From: Alphaproteobacteria bacterium
GTDB taxonomy: Bacteria; Pseudomonadota; Alphaproteobacteria; Rhizobiales; Beijerinckiaceae
Assembly (NCBI GenBank): GCA_021325385.1
Contig: JAJPHH010000156.1
Location: 1 to 44,277, forward strand
DNA length: 44,277 bases
Reading direction: 5' to 3'
Below are positions 35,898 through 44,277 of this stretch, one piece after another (positions within the stretch are counted from its first letter, which is position 1; each line of letters starts with the position of its first letter). A program made the position numbers and the translations under genes. Under the pieces are notes generated by a model, which did no database searches, was not told the DNA's origin, and saw only the letters and a list, made by a program, of their open reading frames with translations.

Positions 35898-35915
35898 TTC
35901 CCGCTTGCGCGGGAA
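35898..35915. repeat. Short palindrome TTCCCGC-TTGC-GCGGGAA
   Basis: Seven-base arms around TTGC, in the context GGTTTCCCGCTTGCGCGGGA then ACGACA. This resembles the common proteobacterial intergenic repeat whose core is a CCCGC/GCGGG hairpin. Confidence 0.7.
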
Positions 35916-36028
35916 CGACACGCAGGTCTTCGATCGGCGTACTCCTGAAGTCCTGTCGCGTGGCTCTTCATCCGGACTGTTTGCCGCCGATCGAACCTGA
36001 AGCGCGCGTCATTGCGCGCCGACTCTAG

Positions 36029-36222
36029 TTCGGCGTCAGCGAGCGCCTCGACGAAGCGAACGCCGATCGTCTCTATGACGCGATCGCCGAGAAGCTGGCC
36101 CAGCCGGATTTCCGGCCGCGCGCGCTCTATAAGCGCTTCGACATCGAGGCGGTCGCGACGACCGACAGTCCGCTCGACGACCTTGCCGCGCATGAGCAAA
36201 TCCGCCATGACGGCGATCTATA
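36029..36222 (+). pseudogene. uxaC: Internal fragment of glucuronate isomerase gene
   Basis: Directly after an in-frame TAG (36026-36028) the sequence reads FGVSERLDEANADRLYDAIA, LAQPDFRPRALYKRFDIEAV, ATTDSPLDDLAAHEQIRHDG. This matches the central part of UxaC (in E. coli numbering about 115-175: the helix before the conserved TTDDP...LxxH). The first hundred or so residues and everything after the fragment are missing. It lies just upstream of, and in the same direction as, the uxuB-like gene, so a hexuronate operon seems to have lost its isomerase. Confidence 0.75.
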
Positions 36223-36313
36223 TGACGGCGGCCCCTGTCTGGCTCGTCGTCGCTCTGCGCTTCGCCGACTCGACTCGGATCGTGGCGCGGGCGCGGCCCG
36301 CCGCCGCGCGCTG

Positions 36314-36320
36314 AAAGGAG
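36314..36320 (+). promoter_or_regulatory. Strong ribosome binding site for a GTG start
   Basis: AAAGGAG lies 6 nt before the GTG at 36327. It confirms the start of the uxuB-like gene despite the non-ATG codon. Confidence 0.85.
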
Positions 36321-36326
36321 AAATTT

Positions 36327-37829
36327 GTGAGCGCCGCCGCCCTGCCCCGCCTTTCCGCCGCGAATGTCGCGCAGCTCGCCGCGACGGTCAGACGGCCCGG
36401 CTATGATCGCGGCGCGCTCGGCGCCGGGATCGTCCATCTCGGCCTCGGCGCTTTTCATCGCGCCCACCAAGCCGCCTATAACGAGGCGGTCCTTGCCGCC
36501 GGCGATTTGCGCTGGGGGACGATCGGCGTCTCGCTGCGCAATCCCGCTATGCGCGACGCGCTCGCGCCGCAGGACAATCTCTATACGCTGGCGCTACGCG
36601 ACGGCGCCGGCGAGTCGCTGCAGGTTATCGGCGGCCTGACTGCGTGCGTCGTCGCGCCGGAAAATCCGGAAAGACTCGCCGCCGCGATGGCGCGGCCCGA
36701 GACGCGCATCGTTTCGCTCACCGTCACCGAAAAGGGCTATTGCCACAATCCCGCGACCGGCGCGCTCGACGAAGCCCATCCGGACATCGTCCATGATCTC
36801 GCCGAGCCGCATCGGCCGCGCTCGGCGATCGGCTTCATCGTCGAAGCGCTGGCGCGGCGGCGCGAGAGCGGGACCGCGCCGTTCACGCTGCTCACCTGCG
36901 ACAATTTGCCGGCCAATGGCGAGACGTTGAAGCGCGTCGTCGCGCGCTACGCCGAATTGCACGACCGCGACCGCGACCTCGCCCGTTTCATCGCCGGGGA
37001 GGTCGAATGTCCCTCGACCATGGTCGATCGCATCGTGCCGGCGACGACCGACGCGGACCGCCAATCCGTCGCCGCCGCGAGCGGGCTTTACGATTCCTGG
37101 CCGGTCGTCGCCGAGCCTTTCGCGCAATGGGTGATCGAGGATCGCTTCCCCGCGGGCCGGCCGGATTGGGATCGCGCCGGCGCGATGTTCGTCAAAGACG
37201 TCGCAGCGTTCGAATTGATGAAGCTGCGCATGCTCAACGGCGCCCATTCGACGCTCGCCTACCTCGGCTACCTCGCCGGCCATGAGACCGTCGCCGAGAC
37301 CATGGCTGCGCCGGGCTTCGCTCGGCTGGTCGAGGACTTGATGGCCTGCGAAGCCGCGCCGACTTTGCCGCCGCTGCCGGGGCTCGATCTCGCCGCGTAC
37401 CGGCGCGATCTGATCGCGCGTTTCCGCAATCCGGCCTTGCGCCATCGCACCTGGCAGATCGCCATGGACGGCTCGCAGAAATTGCCGCAGCGGCTGCTCA
37501 ACACGATCCGGGCCCGGCTCAAGGCGAATGCGCCGTTCGAGCGCCTCGCGCTCGGCGTCGCCGCCTGGATGCGCTATGCGAGCGGCGTCGACGAGAAGGG
37601 CGCGCCGATCGACGTGCGCGATCCGCTGGCTGAGCGAATCCGGCGGATGACGAGCGGCATAATAGATGCGCCGACGCTGGTCTCCGCCTATCTCGGTCTC
37701 GCCGAGGTTTTCGGCGACGATTTGCCCGCTGAGGCGCGATTCCGCGAAGCGTTAGCGAAGGCGCTCTCCGAACTCATGGCGAGAGGCGCTGCGCGAACGG
37801 TTGCGGAATTCGGCCAGGACTCTTTCTAA
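36327..37829 (+). CDS. uxuB: Long-chain mannitol dehydrogenase family, probable fructuronate reductase
   Basis: 500 residues, starting at GTG with AAAGGAG before it. NAD-dependent polyol/aldonate dehydrogenase. The N-terminal Rossmann region has GIVHLGLGAFHRAHQA. The family signature TVTEKGYCHNPATGALD is present. The catalytic Lys299, Asn304 and His307 sit in KLRMLNGAHS. Members interconvert mannitol/fructose, arabinitol/xylulose or D-mannonate/D-fructuronate; the adjacent uxaC fragment favours the last. Because uxaC is broken, the pathway may now be unused or served by an isomerase elsewhere. The stop codon lies in a hairpin loop. Confidence 0.85.
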   Translation: MSAAALPRLSAANVAQLAATVRRPGYDRGALGAGIVHLGLGAFHRAHQAAYNEAVLAAGDLRWGTIGVSLRNPAMRDALAPQDNLYTLALRDGAGESLQVIGGLTACVVAPENPERLAAAMARPETRIVSLTVTEKGYCHNPATGALDEAHPDIVHDLAEPHRPRSAIGFIVEALARRRESGTAPFTLLTCDNLPANGETLKRVVARYAELHDRDRDLARFIAGEVECPSTMVDRIVPATTDADRQSVAAASGLYDSWPVVAEPFAQWVIEDRFPAGRPDWDRAGAMFVKDVAAFELMKLRMLNGAHSTLAYLGYLAGHETVAETMAAPGFARLVEDLMACEAAPTLPPLPGLDLAAYRRDLIARFRNPALRHRTWQIAMDGSQKLPQRLLNTIRARLKANAPFERLALGVAAWMRYASGVDEKGAPIDVRDPLAERIRRMTSGIIDAPTLVSAYLGLAEVFGDDLPAEARFREALAKALSELMARGAARTVAEFGQDSF

Positions 37830-37845
37830 AAGGGTCCGCGCCGAA
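37809..37845. terminator. Hairpin enclosing the uxuB stop codon
   Basis: TTCGGC (37809-37814) pairs with GCCGAA (37840-37845), and inside it GGACTCTTT pairs with AAAGGGTCC (one G-T). The loop is CTA, so the TAA stop begins in the loop and runs into the 3' arm. There is no T-run after it, so it may act as a Rho-independent-like pause or an mRNA-stabilising structure. Confidence 0.6.
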
Positions 37846-38009
37846 CTCGGAAGTACGGGCGGACCAGAAGAGAGAGCGCAATCCGTCATTGTTTGGAACG
37901 CTGGCTCGCACGCGCCGCGCCACCTCTCGTCTGGCCCCGGCGTCGGATCTCGCCGGGCTTTGCATCCGCTCCCGAATGATGCTTGTCTCGCCGCGGTAAA
38001 GGACGCTCC

Positions 38010-39194
38010 ATGGACGCGATGCATCATGACGGAGCTTTGGCGCGGGCCCGCGCCTTGCTCGACAAGGTTCCGCTTTTCGACGGGCATAACGACCTGCCCT
38101 GGGTAATTCGAACCGACAGGGACGCGCGCGGCGACGTCAAGGCTTACGATCTTAACCGCGTCCATCAGCGCGGCGACACCGATATCCCTCGCTTGCGCGA
38201 GGGCATGGTCGGCGCGCAATTCTGGGCGGCGTTTCAGCCGACCAACGCGCCGCATCCGGCCCGAACGGCCTTGGAGCAGATCGACCTCATCCGGCGCCTG
38301 GAGGAGGCGTATCCCGAGACGTTCTTTCCGGCGCGAAAAGCGAGCGACGTCGCGCGGGCGAAGCGGCTCGGCAAGATCGCCTCGTTCATCGCGGTCGAAG
38401 GCGGCGTCGGCCTCGAAGAATCGCTCGCCCCGTTACGCATCTGGCAGGCGGCCGGCGCGCGCCTGATGACGCTTTGCCACAATGAGAGCCTCTCCTGGGT
38501 CGACTCGGCGACGGACCCGCCGCGCGCCGGCGGCCTCAGCGCCTTCGGCCGCGCCGTGATCGGCGAGCTCAATCGGCTCGGCATGGTGGTCGATTGCGCC
38601 CATGTCTCGCATGAGGCGATGCGCCAGGTTCTCGACGTCAGCGAAGCGCCGATCGCGTTGTCGCACTCCAACGCCTTCGCGCTATGCGATCATCCGCGCA
38701 ATGCGCCCGACGACGTCCTGGCGCGGCTCAAGGACAATGGCGGGATCGTCATGGCGACGTTCGTGCCGGGCTTCATCTCGCAAGCCTTGCGCGACTATCT
38801 CGCCGGCTCGCGCGACAAATACGGCAAGGCGCCGGCTGGCGTCGATCCGAAAGAGGCGCTCGCCGCAGTCGAGGCGCAAAAGGGGCCGGCGCCGCGCGCA
38901 ACGCTGGAGGAGCTGGCCGACCATATCGTCTACCTGGTCAAGACCGCCGGACTCGACCATGTCGGCATCGGCTCCGACTTTTTCGGCGGGCCGCAGCCGC
39001 TCGGCCTCGAAAGCGTCGCCTGCTTTCCGGCGCTGTTCGCCGAACTCTTCCGCCGCGGCTTCGACGAGAAGGCGCTGGCGAAGATCGCGTCGGGAAATTT
39101 GCTGCGCGTGCTGCGCGCCGTCGAGAAGGTCGGCAAGCGGCTGAGCAAAGAGCGCCCGCCGCAATTGGGTCGCGCCGAGGATTTTGCGGGGTGA
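38010..39194 (+). CDS. Membrane dipeptidase-like (peptidase M19) protein
   Basis: 394 residues. A zinc dipeptidase of the renal dipeptidase type, cleaving dipeptides including those with D-residues. The metal motifs are FDGHNDLPW (His26, Asp28), the bridging Glu130 in AVEGG, His residues in DCAHVSHEAM and ALSHSNAFAL, and Asp in GIGSDFFGG. AAAGGA precedes ATG 38010, and an upstream start at 37983 lacks one. No signal peptide is evident, so it is probably cytoplasmic. It lies 180 bp after the uxuB-like gene and is probably separately transcribed. Confidence 0.93.
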   Translation: MDAMHHDGALARARALLDKVPLFDGHNDLPWVIRTDRDARGDVKAYDLNRVHQRGDTDIPRLREGMVGAQFWAAFQPTNAPHPARTALEQIDLIRRLEEAYPETFFPARKASDVARAKRLGKIASFIAVEGGVGLEESLAPLRIWQAAGARLMTLCHNESLSWVDSATDPPRAGGLSAFGRAVIGELNRLGMVVDCAHVSHEAMRQVLDVSEAPIALSHSNAFALCDHPRNAPDDVLARLKDNGGIVMATFVPGFISQALRDYLAGSRDKYGKAPAGVDPKEALAAVEAQKGPAPRATLEELADHIVYLVKTAGLDHVGIGSDFFGGPQPLGLESVACFPALFAELFRRGFDEKALAKIASGNLLRVLRAVEKVGKRLSKERPPQLGRAEDFAG

Positions 39195-39339
39195 TCCACG
39201 CTCTGCGCGGCCGGCGCGCCGTCGCGGCCCTGCCCGTCCCGCGCCGATCGCGAGAACGTCCGAGAGCAAGGCTCGACGCTGGAGGCGAAGGCATGCGGGA
39301 GCGGCTCGCTTCCGCGCCCCGACGGCTCTCGGCGGCGCC

Positions 39340-39987
39340 TCACAGCGAGCGGTCAGGCGTCTCCAGCAGGCTCTGCACGAACGCCTCGACGCCTTTTTCG
39401 ACGCGATGCCGTCGCAGCCGCTCCGCCGTGATGATCGCGGTCACCGCCGAATAAGCGTGCTGCAAATCGTCGTTGATCAGCACGTAATCGTATTGCCGCC
39501 AGCGCGCGATCTCTTTGCGCGCGTTCTCCAGCCGTCCGGCGATTTGCGCGGCCGAATCCTCGGCTCTGCGGTCGAGCCGCGCCTTCAATTCGAGCATCGA
39601 CGGCGGCAGGATGAAGATGCTGACGACGTCGGCGCCCATCGCCTCGCGCAATTGCTGGGCGCCTTGCCAATCGATGTCGAACAACATGTCGCGGCCTTCA
39701 TTCAAGACCGCCTCGACCGGCGCGCGCGGCGTGCCGTAGCGATGGCCATGGACCTCGGCCGATTCGAGCAGATCGCCGGCCGCGCGCATCGCTTCGAATT
39801 GCCGCGCGCCGATGAAGTGATAATGGATGCCGTCGGCCTCGGAGGAGCGGCGCTCGCGGGTCGTGACAGACACCGATAGCGTCAAATCGAGCGCCTTGTC
39901 CTGCAGCAGCATGCGCGTCAGCGTGGTCTTACCCGCGCCGGAGGGCGAAGAGAGGATCAGCAAGAGGCCGCGTCGCTTGGTCGCCAT
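39340..39987 (-). CDS. gmk: Guanylate kinase
   Basis: 215 residues. Phosphorylates GMP to GDP with ATP, in the cytoplasm. The P-loop is [10 protein letters not shown] near the N-terminus, and the GMP-binding region includes [18 protein letters not shown] and [14 protein letters not shown]. The lid region [20 protein letters not shown] is normal. It is 8 bp downstream of yicC, a pairing common in alphaproteobacteria, so the two are cotranscribed. Confidence 0.97.
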   Translation of the reverse strand: MATKRRGLLLILSSPSGAGKTTLTRMLLQDKALDLTLSVSVTTRERRSSEADGIHYHFIGARQFEAMRAAGDLLESAEVHGHRYGTPRAPVEAVLNEGRDMLFDIDWQGAQQLREAMGADVVSIFILPPSMLELKARLDRRAEDSAAQIAGRLENARKEIARWRQYDYVLINDDLQHAYSAVTAIITAERLRRHRVEKGVEAFVQSLLETPDRSL

Positions 39988-39995
39988 GGCCTAAT

Positions 39996-40883
39996 TCACT
40001 CGACGTTTTGGATCTGCTCGCGCAATTGCTCGATCTGGCTGCGCAAGTCCAGTCCGATCGCGGTCAGCGCAACGTCGTTCGACTTGGCGCAGAGCGTATT
40101 GGCTTCGCGCGCCAATTCCTGGGCGAGGAAGTCGAGCCGCCGGCCGACCGGACCGCCGGTTTCGATCAATTGTCGCGCGGCCGCGACATGCGTGGTCAGC
40201 CGGTCGAGCTCTTCGCGAATGTCGGCTTTGGCCGCGAGCAGCACCGCCTCTTGGTGGAGCCGGTTTTGGTCGAAGCCGCGGCTCGATTCGATGAGCGCCG
40301 CGACCGTTTGCGCCAAGCGCTCGCGGATCGCCTCCGGCCGGCGGCCCGGATTCTCGTCCGCCGCCTTGGTCAGCGCCGCGATCGCGGCGAGGCGCTCGTC
40401 GAGAAAAGCCCGCAGCGCCGCGCCTTCGGCCTGGCGCATGGCGACGAGCGCGGCGATCGCCTCGTCAAGGCTGTTCAGCGCGCCGGCGCAGGCTGCGGCG
40501 AGTCCCTCCTCGTCCTCGCCGACTTCGCCGAGATCGACGACGCCCCGCACGGCGAGGAGACCGTCGATCGTCGGCGGCGCAAGGCCGGCCTGCTGCGCCG
40601 CCTGTTTGGCGGCCTCGGCCAGCGCCGACAAGGCCGCGGCGTTGATCTTGACCTCGCCGGCGGCGCCCTCGCGTTGGGCCGAAAGCGTCGCGAAGCAGGT
40701 CCCGCGCGCCAGCGCCTTGCCGAGCTGCGCGCGCGCCTCGGCTTCGATCCGGTCGAAGCCGGGCGCCAAGCGCAGGCGCAGATCGAAACCCTTGGCGTTG
40801 ACGCTCTTCAATTCGAAGGCCCAACGATAGGCTCCATACGCGCCGGCCGCCCGCGCGAAGCCGGTCATGCTGGATAGAGGCAT
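39996..40883 (-). CDS. yicC: YicC/YloC family endoribonuclease
   Basis: 295 residues. The start MPLSSMTGFARAAGAYG and the following ELKSVNAKGFDLRLRLAPGF are the YicC N-terminal signature. The C-terminal part (HVAAARQLIETGGPVGRRLD, then LAQELAREANTLCAKSNDVA) is the DUF1732 region. Recent work on YicC/YloC relatives shows endoribonuclease activity; the cell role is still under study. First gene before gmk. Confidence 0.95.
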   Translation of the reverse strand: MPLSSMTGFARAAGAYGAYRWAFELKSVNAKGFDLRLRLAPGFDRIEAEARAQLGKALARGTCFATLSAQREGAAGEVKINAAALSALAEAAKQAAQQAGLAPPTIDGLLAVRGVVDLGEVGEDEEGLAAACAGALNSLDEAIAALVAMRQAEGAALRAFLDERLAAIAALTKAADENPGRRPEAIRERLAQTVAALIESSRGFDQNRLHQEAVLLAAKADIREELDRLTTHVAAARQLIETGGPVGRRLDFLAQELAREANTLCAKSNDVALTAIGLDLRSQIEQLREQIQNVE

Positions 40884-41026
40884 GGATTCTAAACGACTCG
40901 CAGTAAGGCGCGACGACAGGCGACCATAGGCGGAGCGGCGGCGGCGCTCAACCTGGCCGCAGGCTTTTCGCTGCGGCTCTGGTTCGGCTATGGAGCGCTG
41001 GCGCGTCGACGCGCGAGAGAGGCGAT

Positions 41027-42253
41027 ATGCAGCATGCGGTCATCATCGGCGCCGGCCATGGCGGCGCCCAGGCGGCGGCGAGCCTGCGCGAAGAGGGCTT
41101 TCAGGGCCGAATCACGCTGATTAGCGACGAGCGCGTCGCGCCTTATCACCGGCCGCCATTGTCCAAGGCCTTTCTGAAGGACGCATCGGCCGGGCCGCAA
41201 TTCCTGCGCGGCCCGAAATTCTTCGCCGAGCATGGCGTCGATCTGCTCCTCGAGACGCGCGCCACGGCGCTCGACCGGGGGGCCGGCCGGGTGGAGCTGT
41301 CGAACGGCGGCGCGCTCGAATTCTCGCATCTCGTGCTCGCGCTGGGCGGGCGGGCGCGGCGTTTGCCCGTCCCGGGCGCTGACCTGCCGGGCGTCCATTC
41401 GTTGCTGTCGCTGGCCGACGCCGAAGCTCTGCGCGCCGCTTTGCAAGAAGGCGGCGACGCCGTGGTGATCGGCGGCGGCTTCATCGGGCTGGAAGTCGCT
41501 TCGACCCTGGTCGGGCTCGGCTTCAAGACGACCGTGATCGAGGCGACGCCGCGCGTGCTCGGCCGCGCCGTCGCGCCGCTCGTCTCGGACCATATGCTGC
41601 GCCGCCATCGCTTTTGGGGCGCCGACATCCTGCTCAACGAGAGCGTGGAGCGGATCGAGGGTGACGCCAAAGGCGCGGCCTCGGTCGTGACCCGATCCGG
41701 CCGGCGCATCGCCGCTTCGCTTGTCGTCATCGGCGTCGGCATGACGCCCAATGTCGCGCTCGCCGAGGCGGCGGGCCTGGCGATCGACAATGGAATTGCG
41801 GTCGACGAGCGCTTACGCACGAGCGATCCGCGCATTTTCGCCATCGGCGATTGCGCTTCGTACCCGCATTGGAGCGCGGCGCGGCGGCTGCGGCTCGAAT
41901 CGGTGCAAAACGCCACTGATCAGGGCCGCGCGGTCGCCAAAGCGATCGTCGGCCGCGCCGAACCGTACCGCGCCGCGCCGTGGTTCTGGTCCGACCAGAA
42001 GGATATCAAATTGCAGATGGTCGGGCTGAGTTTCGAAGCCGACGATTATGTGCTCTCGGGCGATCCGGAAGCAGATCGCTTCTCCGTGTACCATTTCAGC
42101 GGGCCGAGATTGGTCGCCATCGATTCGATCAACAGCCCGGCCGAGCACATGCTCGGGCGCCGAATGCTTGCGGCCGGTTTCAGTCCGACCAAAGAGACGG
42201 CGCGCGGCGGGGCGACGGCGCTGAAATCGAGCTTTATGCAAGGAGCGACCTGA
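41027..42253 (+). CDS. NAD(P)H-dependent ferredoxin reductase-type flavoprotein
   Basis: 408 residues. The FAD site is VIIGAGHGGAQAAASLREEG, the NAD(P) site VVIGGGFIGLEVASTL, and FAIGDCASYP closes the FAD domain. The C-terminal reductase domain (APWFWSDQKDIKLQMVGLSF) is that of rhodocoxin/putidaredoxin reductases. It should pass electrons from NAD(P)H to a [2Fe-2S] ferredoxin serving an oxygenase, but no such partner is adjacent. GAGAGAGG precedes the ATG. It converges on the penicillin-binding protein gene, 54 bp apart. Confidence 0.93.
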   Translation: MQHAVIIGAGHGGAQAAASLREEGFQGRITLISDERVAPYHRPPLSKAFLKDASAGPQFLRGPKFFAEHGVDLLLETRATALDRGAGRVELSNGGALEFSHLVLALGGRARRLPVPGADLPGVHSLLSLADAEALRAALQEGGDAVVIGGGFIGLEVASTLVGLGFKTTVIEATPRVLGRAVAPLVSDHMLRRHRFWGADILLNESVERIEGDAKGAASVVTRSGRRIAASLVVIGVGMTPNVALAEAAGLAIDNGIAVDERLRTSDPRIFAIGDCASYPHWSAARRLRLESVQNATDQGRAVAKAIVGRAEPYRAAPWFWSDQKDIKLQMVGLSFEADDYVLSGDPEADRFSVYHFSGPRLVAIDSINSPAEHMLGRRMLAAGFSPTKETARGGATALKSSFMQGAT

Positions 42254-42263
42254 ACCGAGGAGC

Positions 42264-42295
42264 CGTCATTGCTTCCTCGCTTCGCTCCTCGCAAG
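42264..42295. repeat. REP-like repeat fragment, copy 3
   Basis: CGTCATTGC followed by TTCCTCGCTTCGCTCCTCGC and AA, a shortened form of the family at 3922-4002 and 30699-30788, with the ends joined and the middle deleted. It lies between two convergent genes. Confidence 0.7.
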
Positions 42296-42307
42296 GGGGC
42301 TTTGCGC

Positions 42308-44277
42308 TCACGCGCCGCCGAACAGCTTATCCAGGAAACTCTTCTCCCGGCGCTGCGGGCGCGGCGCGTCGCCGACATTCGGGATCGGCGCGGGCGGCAG
42401 CAAAGCGTTGCTGCGCACGGGGATCGGCGCGCCGGGCGCCGGCGCGGCGGCGGCTTGCGCGGCCTGATGGATGATCATCGGCTGGCCGCCGCGCGGGAAG
42501 TCGGCCGGCGGCGCGGCGGCGATGTCGGCGGGCGGGACGGGCGGCGGCGCGTCGAGCGGCGTCTCCGGCTTCCACACGCCCGAGGGCAGGCCGGCCGGCG
42601 TGATCCCCTGCAGCGCCCCTTTCATGAAGCGGCTCCAGATTTCGACCGGTAGATTGCCGCCCGAGGTCTTCTTCGTCGGGGAACCGTCGTCATTGCCGAG
42701 CCAGACGCCGGCGACGAGCGCGCTCGTATAGCCGACGAACCACGCGTCGCGCCATTCCTGGCTGGTGCCGGTCTTGCCCGCCGCTTGCCAGCCGGGCAGC
42801 TCCGCCTTGCGCGCGGTGCCGGTCAGCAGCGTTTCCTCCATCATCGCGTTCATCATCGAAACGTATTGCGGCTCGATGACGCGCCCGAAATTGGCGTTCT
42901 TGCGGGAATAGAGAAGCTTGCCATTGGCGGTGCGCACTTTCGAGATCACGTGCGGCTGCACGCCGATGCCGCCATTGGCGAAGGCGGCGTAGGCGGCGAC
43001 GAGCTCCAGCGGCGTGACTTCGGAAGTGCCGAGCGCGATCGAGGCGTTGGGCTCGAGATCGGAGTTGACGCCGAGCCGATGCGCGGTCTTGACCACCGTC
43101 TTCGGCCCGACTTCGAGGCCGAGCCGCACCGCGACCGTGTTCAGCGACAGAGCCAGAGCCTTGGTCAGCGTCACCGGCCCGAAATATTCGCGCGAATAAT
43201 TTTCCGGGCTCCAGCCCTTGATCGTGATCGGCGCGTCGTCGCGCACCGTGTCGGGCGTCAGGCCCTTCTCCAGAGCGCTCAGGTAGACGAATGGCTTGAA
43301 GGCGGAGCCGGGCTGGCGCTTGGCCGAGGTCGCCCGGTTGAACTGGCTGTCGGCGTAATTGCGGCCGCCGACCAGGGCCCTGACGCCGCCATTCGGATCG
43401 AGCGCGACCAGCGCGCCCTGGCTGACGCCGAATTTGCCGCCTTTGGCGTCCAATTCCTCGGTCAAGGCGTGTTCGGCCGCGGCCTGCATGCGCTCGTCGA
43501 TGGTCGTGGCGACGACGATGTCCTCGTCGATCGCGCCGACCGTGTCGTCGAGCTGGTCCATGACGTAATCGGCGGCGTAATTGATCGAGCCTGCGCCTTT
43601 CTCCTTGACGACTTGCGCGGGCCGGGCGAGCGCGAGCTTGGCCATCGCCTCGGTGATATAGCCCTGCTCGGCCATCGCGGTGATGACCTGCGCGGCTCTT
43701 GCATTGGCGGCGTCGAGATTGTGATTGGGCGCGAGCCGGGTCGGCGATTTCATCAGGCCGGCGAGCACGGCCGCTTCCGAGAGGCTGACGAATTTGGCGC
43801 TCTTGCCGAAATATTTCTGCGCCGCCGCTTCGACGCCATAGGCGCCGGAGCCGAAATAGACGCGGTTCAGATAGAGTTCTAGAATCTGGTCCTTGGAATA
43901 TTTGCGCTCGAGCCACAGCGCCAGGATCGCCTCCTGAATTTTGCGCGAGATGGTGCGCTCCTGCGTCAGGAACAGATTCTTGGCGAGCTGCTGGGTCAGC
44001 GTCGAGCCGCCCTCCGTGGCGCCGCCGCGATGGAAGACGTCGCGAGCGACCGCGCGCATGACGCCGATCGGATCGATGCCGAAATGCGAATAGAAGCGCC
44101 GGTCCTCGATCGCGACAAAAGCCTTCGGCAGATAAGGGGGCAGCTCGCTCAGGCGCACCGCCGCGCCGCCCGTGTCGCCGCGATTGGCGAGCAACGTCCC
44201 GTCCTCGGCGAGAATGGCGATGTTGGGCGGCCGCTTGGGCACGGCGAGCTGGTCGATCGGCGGCAATTGGCTGGCGT
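42308..44277 (-). CDS. Penicillin-binding protein 1A-type, 5' end outside window
   Basis: At least 655 residues. The frame stays open to the right edge, so the N-terminus and its membrane anchor are not seen (a TTG at 44266 is not a credible start). The transglycosylase domain shows AIEDRRFYSHFGID, EGGSTLTQQLAKNLFL and RKIQEAILALWLERKYSKDQ. The transpeptidase has the active-site Ser in KRQPGSAFKPF, SLN in LALSLNTVAVRLG, and KTGTSQEW. A Pro/Ala-rich tail ends KSFLDKLFGGA. It polymerises and cross-links peptidoglycan on the outer face of the inner membrane. Confidence 0.95.
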   Translation of the reverse strand, partial: ASQLPPIDQLAVPKRPPNIAILAEDGTLLANRGDTGGAAVRLSELPPYLPKAFVAIEDRRFYSHFGIDPIGVMRAVARDVFHRGGATEGGSTLTQQLAKNLFLTQERTISRKIQEAILALWLERKYSKDQILELYLNRVYFGSGAYGVEAAAQKYFGKSAKFVSLSEAAVLAGLMKSPTRLAPNHNLDAANARAAQVITAMAEQGYITEAMAKLALARPAQVVKEKGAGSINYAADYVMDQLDDTVGAIDEDIVVATTIDERMQAAAEHALTEELDAKGGKFGVSQGALVALDPNGGVRALVGGRNYADSQFNRATSAKRQPGSAFKPFVYLSALEKGLTPDTVRDDAPITIKGWSPENYSREYFGPVTLTKALALSLNTVAVRLGLEVGPKTVVKTAHRLGVNSDLEPNASIALGTSEVTPLELVAAYAAFANGGIGVQPHVISKVRTANGKLLYSRKNANFGRVIEPQYVSMMNAMMEETLLTGTARKAELPGWQAAGKTGTSQEWRDAWFVGYTSALVAGVWLGNDDGSPTKKTSGGNLPVEIWSRFMKGALQGITPAGLPSGVWKPETPLDAPPPVPPADIAAAPPADFPRGGQPMIIHQAAQAAAAPAPGAPIPVRSNALLPPAPIPNVGDAPRPQRREKSFLDKLFGGA

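Larger units (their letters stand above)
34830..36326. other. 1.5-kb gene-poor region of hairpin repeats and gene remnants
   Basis: No intact gene fits here. From left to right: an AT-rich stretch upstream of the cyclase (34860-34960); a stretch with coding-like but broken frames (35104-35472); a chain of large hairpins (35549-35715, 35806-35855, 35898-35915); and a fragment of uxaC (36029-36222). Reading frames listed by simple ORF finding in this stretch are not supported as proteins. Confidence 0.75.

Noticed and set aside
35645-36208. A 187-codon minus-strand frame in the gene-poor region
   Set aside because: It translates hairpin repeats and the reverse strand of the uxaC remnant; no protein features.
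1-44277. CRISPR array, tRNA, rRNA, integrase or transposase
   Set aside because: I looked for spaced direct repeats, tRNA-like cloverleaf patterns with CCA-type ends, and transposase motifs, and found none that hold up; a tRNA scan would be needed to exclude a tRNA completely.

Overview
The window looks like chromosomal DNA of a GC-rich alphaproteobacterium, most likely of the order Hyphomicrobiales (Rhizobiales). The reasons are lineage-typical families (TIGR02301-like and DUF2865-like secreted proteins, a yicC-gmk pair, TrmFO), strong G/C third-position bias, and intergenic palindromic repeats whose chance translation reads HCERSEAI, a string familiar from this group. The genus cannot be fixed from the sequence. 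Most of the window is densely packed and has no integrase, transposase, tRNA, rRNA or CRISPR array that I can see. The exception is about 34.8-36.3 kb, which is decayed.

Layout. 1-381: 3' end of a secreted TIGR02301-like protein. 567-2919: two divergent citrate-synthase-fold genes, the second fused to an N-terminal DNA-binding domain, with two palindromes between them. 3031-6579: a leftward fatty acyl-CoA operon (acyl-CoA dehydrogenase, enoyl-CoA isomerase/hydratase, HSDL2-like dehydrogenase). 6691-7689: tsaC/sua5. 7731-13772: a LuxR-type regulator divergent from an FAD oxidase and a very large SAM-cyclase-ATPase-TPR signalling protein. 13845-18770: GT21 glycosyltransferase, gltX, a DUF2865 protein and a catalytically degenerate squalene-synthase-fold protein resembling the complex I assembly factor NDUFAF6. 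18817-21919: an SAH-hydrolase-like protein with a GFA zinc protein, then trmFO. 22061-23944: adenine deaminase. 23949-30629: a three-gene leftward operon encoding a giant transglutaminase/DUF2126 protein, a circularly permuted ATP-grasp/Alpha-E fusion and a second transglutaminase. 30931-34829: MFS and EamA transporters and a double-PAS diguanylate cyclase. 34830-36326: repeats and gene remnants, including a piece of uxaC. 36327-39194: a uxuB-like long-chain sugar dehydrogenase and an M19 dipeptidase. 39340-40883: yicC-gmk. 41027-42253: ferredoxin-reductase-type flavoprotein. 42308 to the right edge: a class A penicillin-binding protein that runs out of the window.

The best candidates for under-described biology are the HTH-citrate synthase with its divergent partner (a possible metabolite-sensing regulator or heteromeric enzyme), the ATP-grasp/Alpha-E/transglutaminase operon (a predicted but biochemically obscure peptide-bond system), and the truncated SAH-hydrolase paralogue. 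Assignments come from reading motifs and recalling family features; no database search was run.
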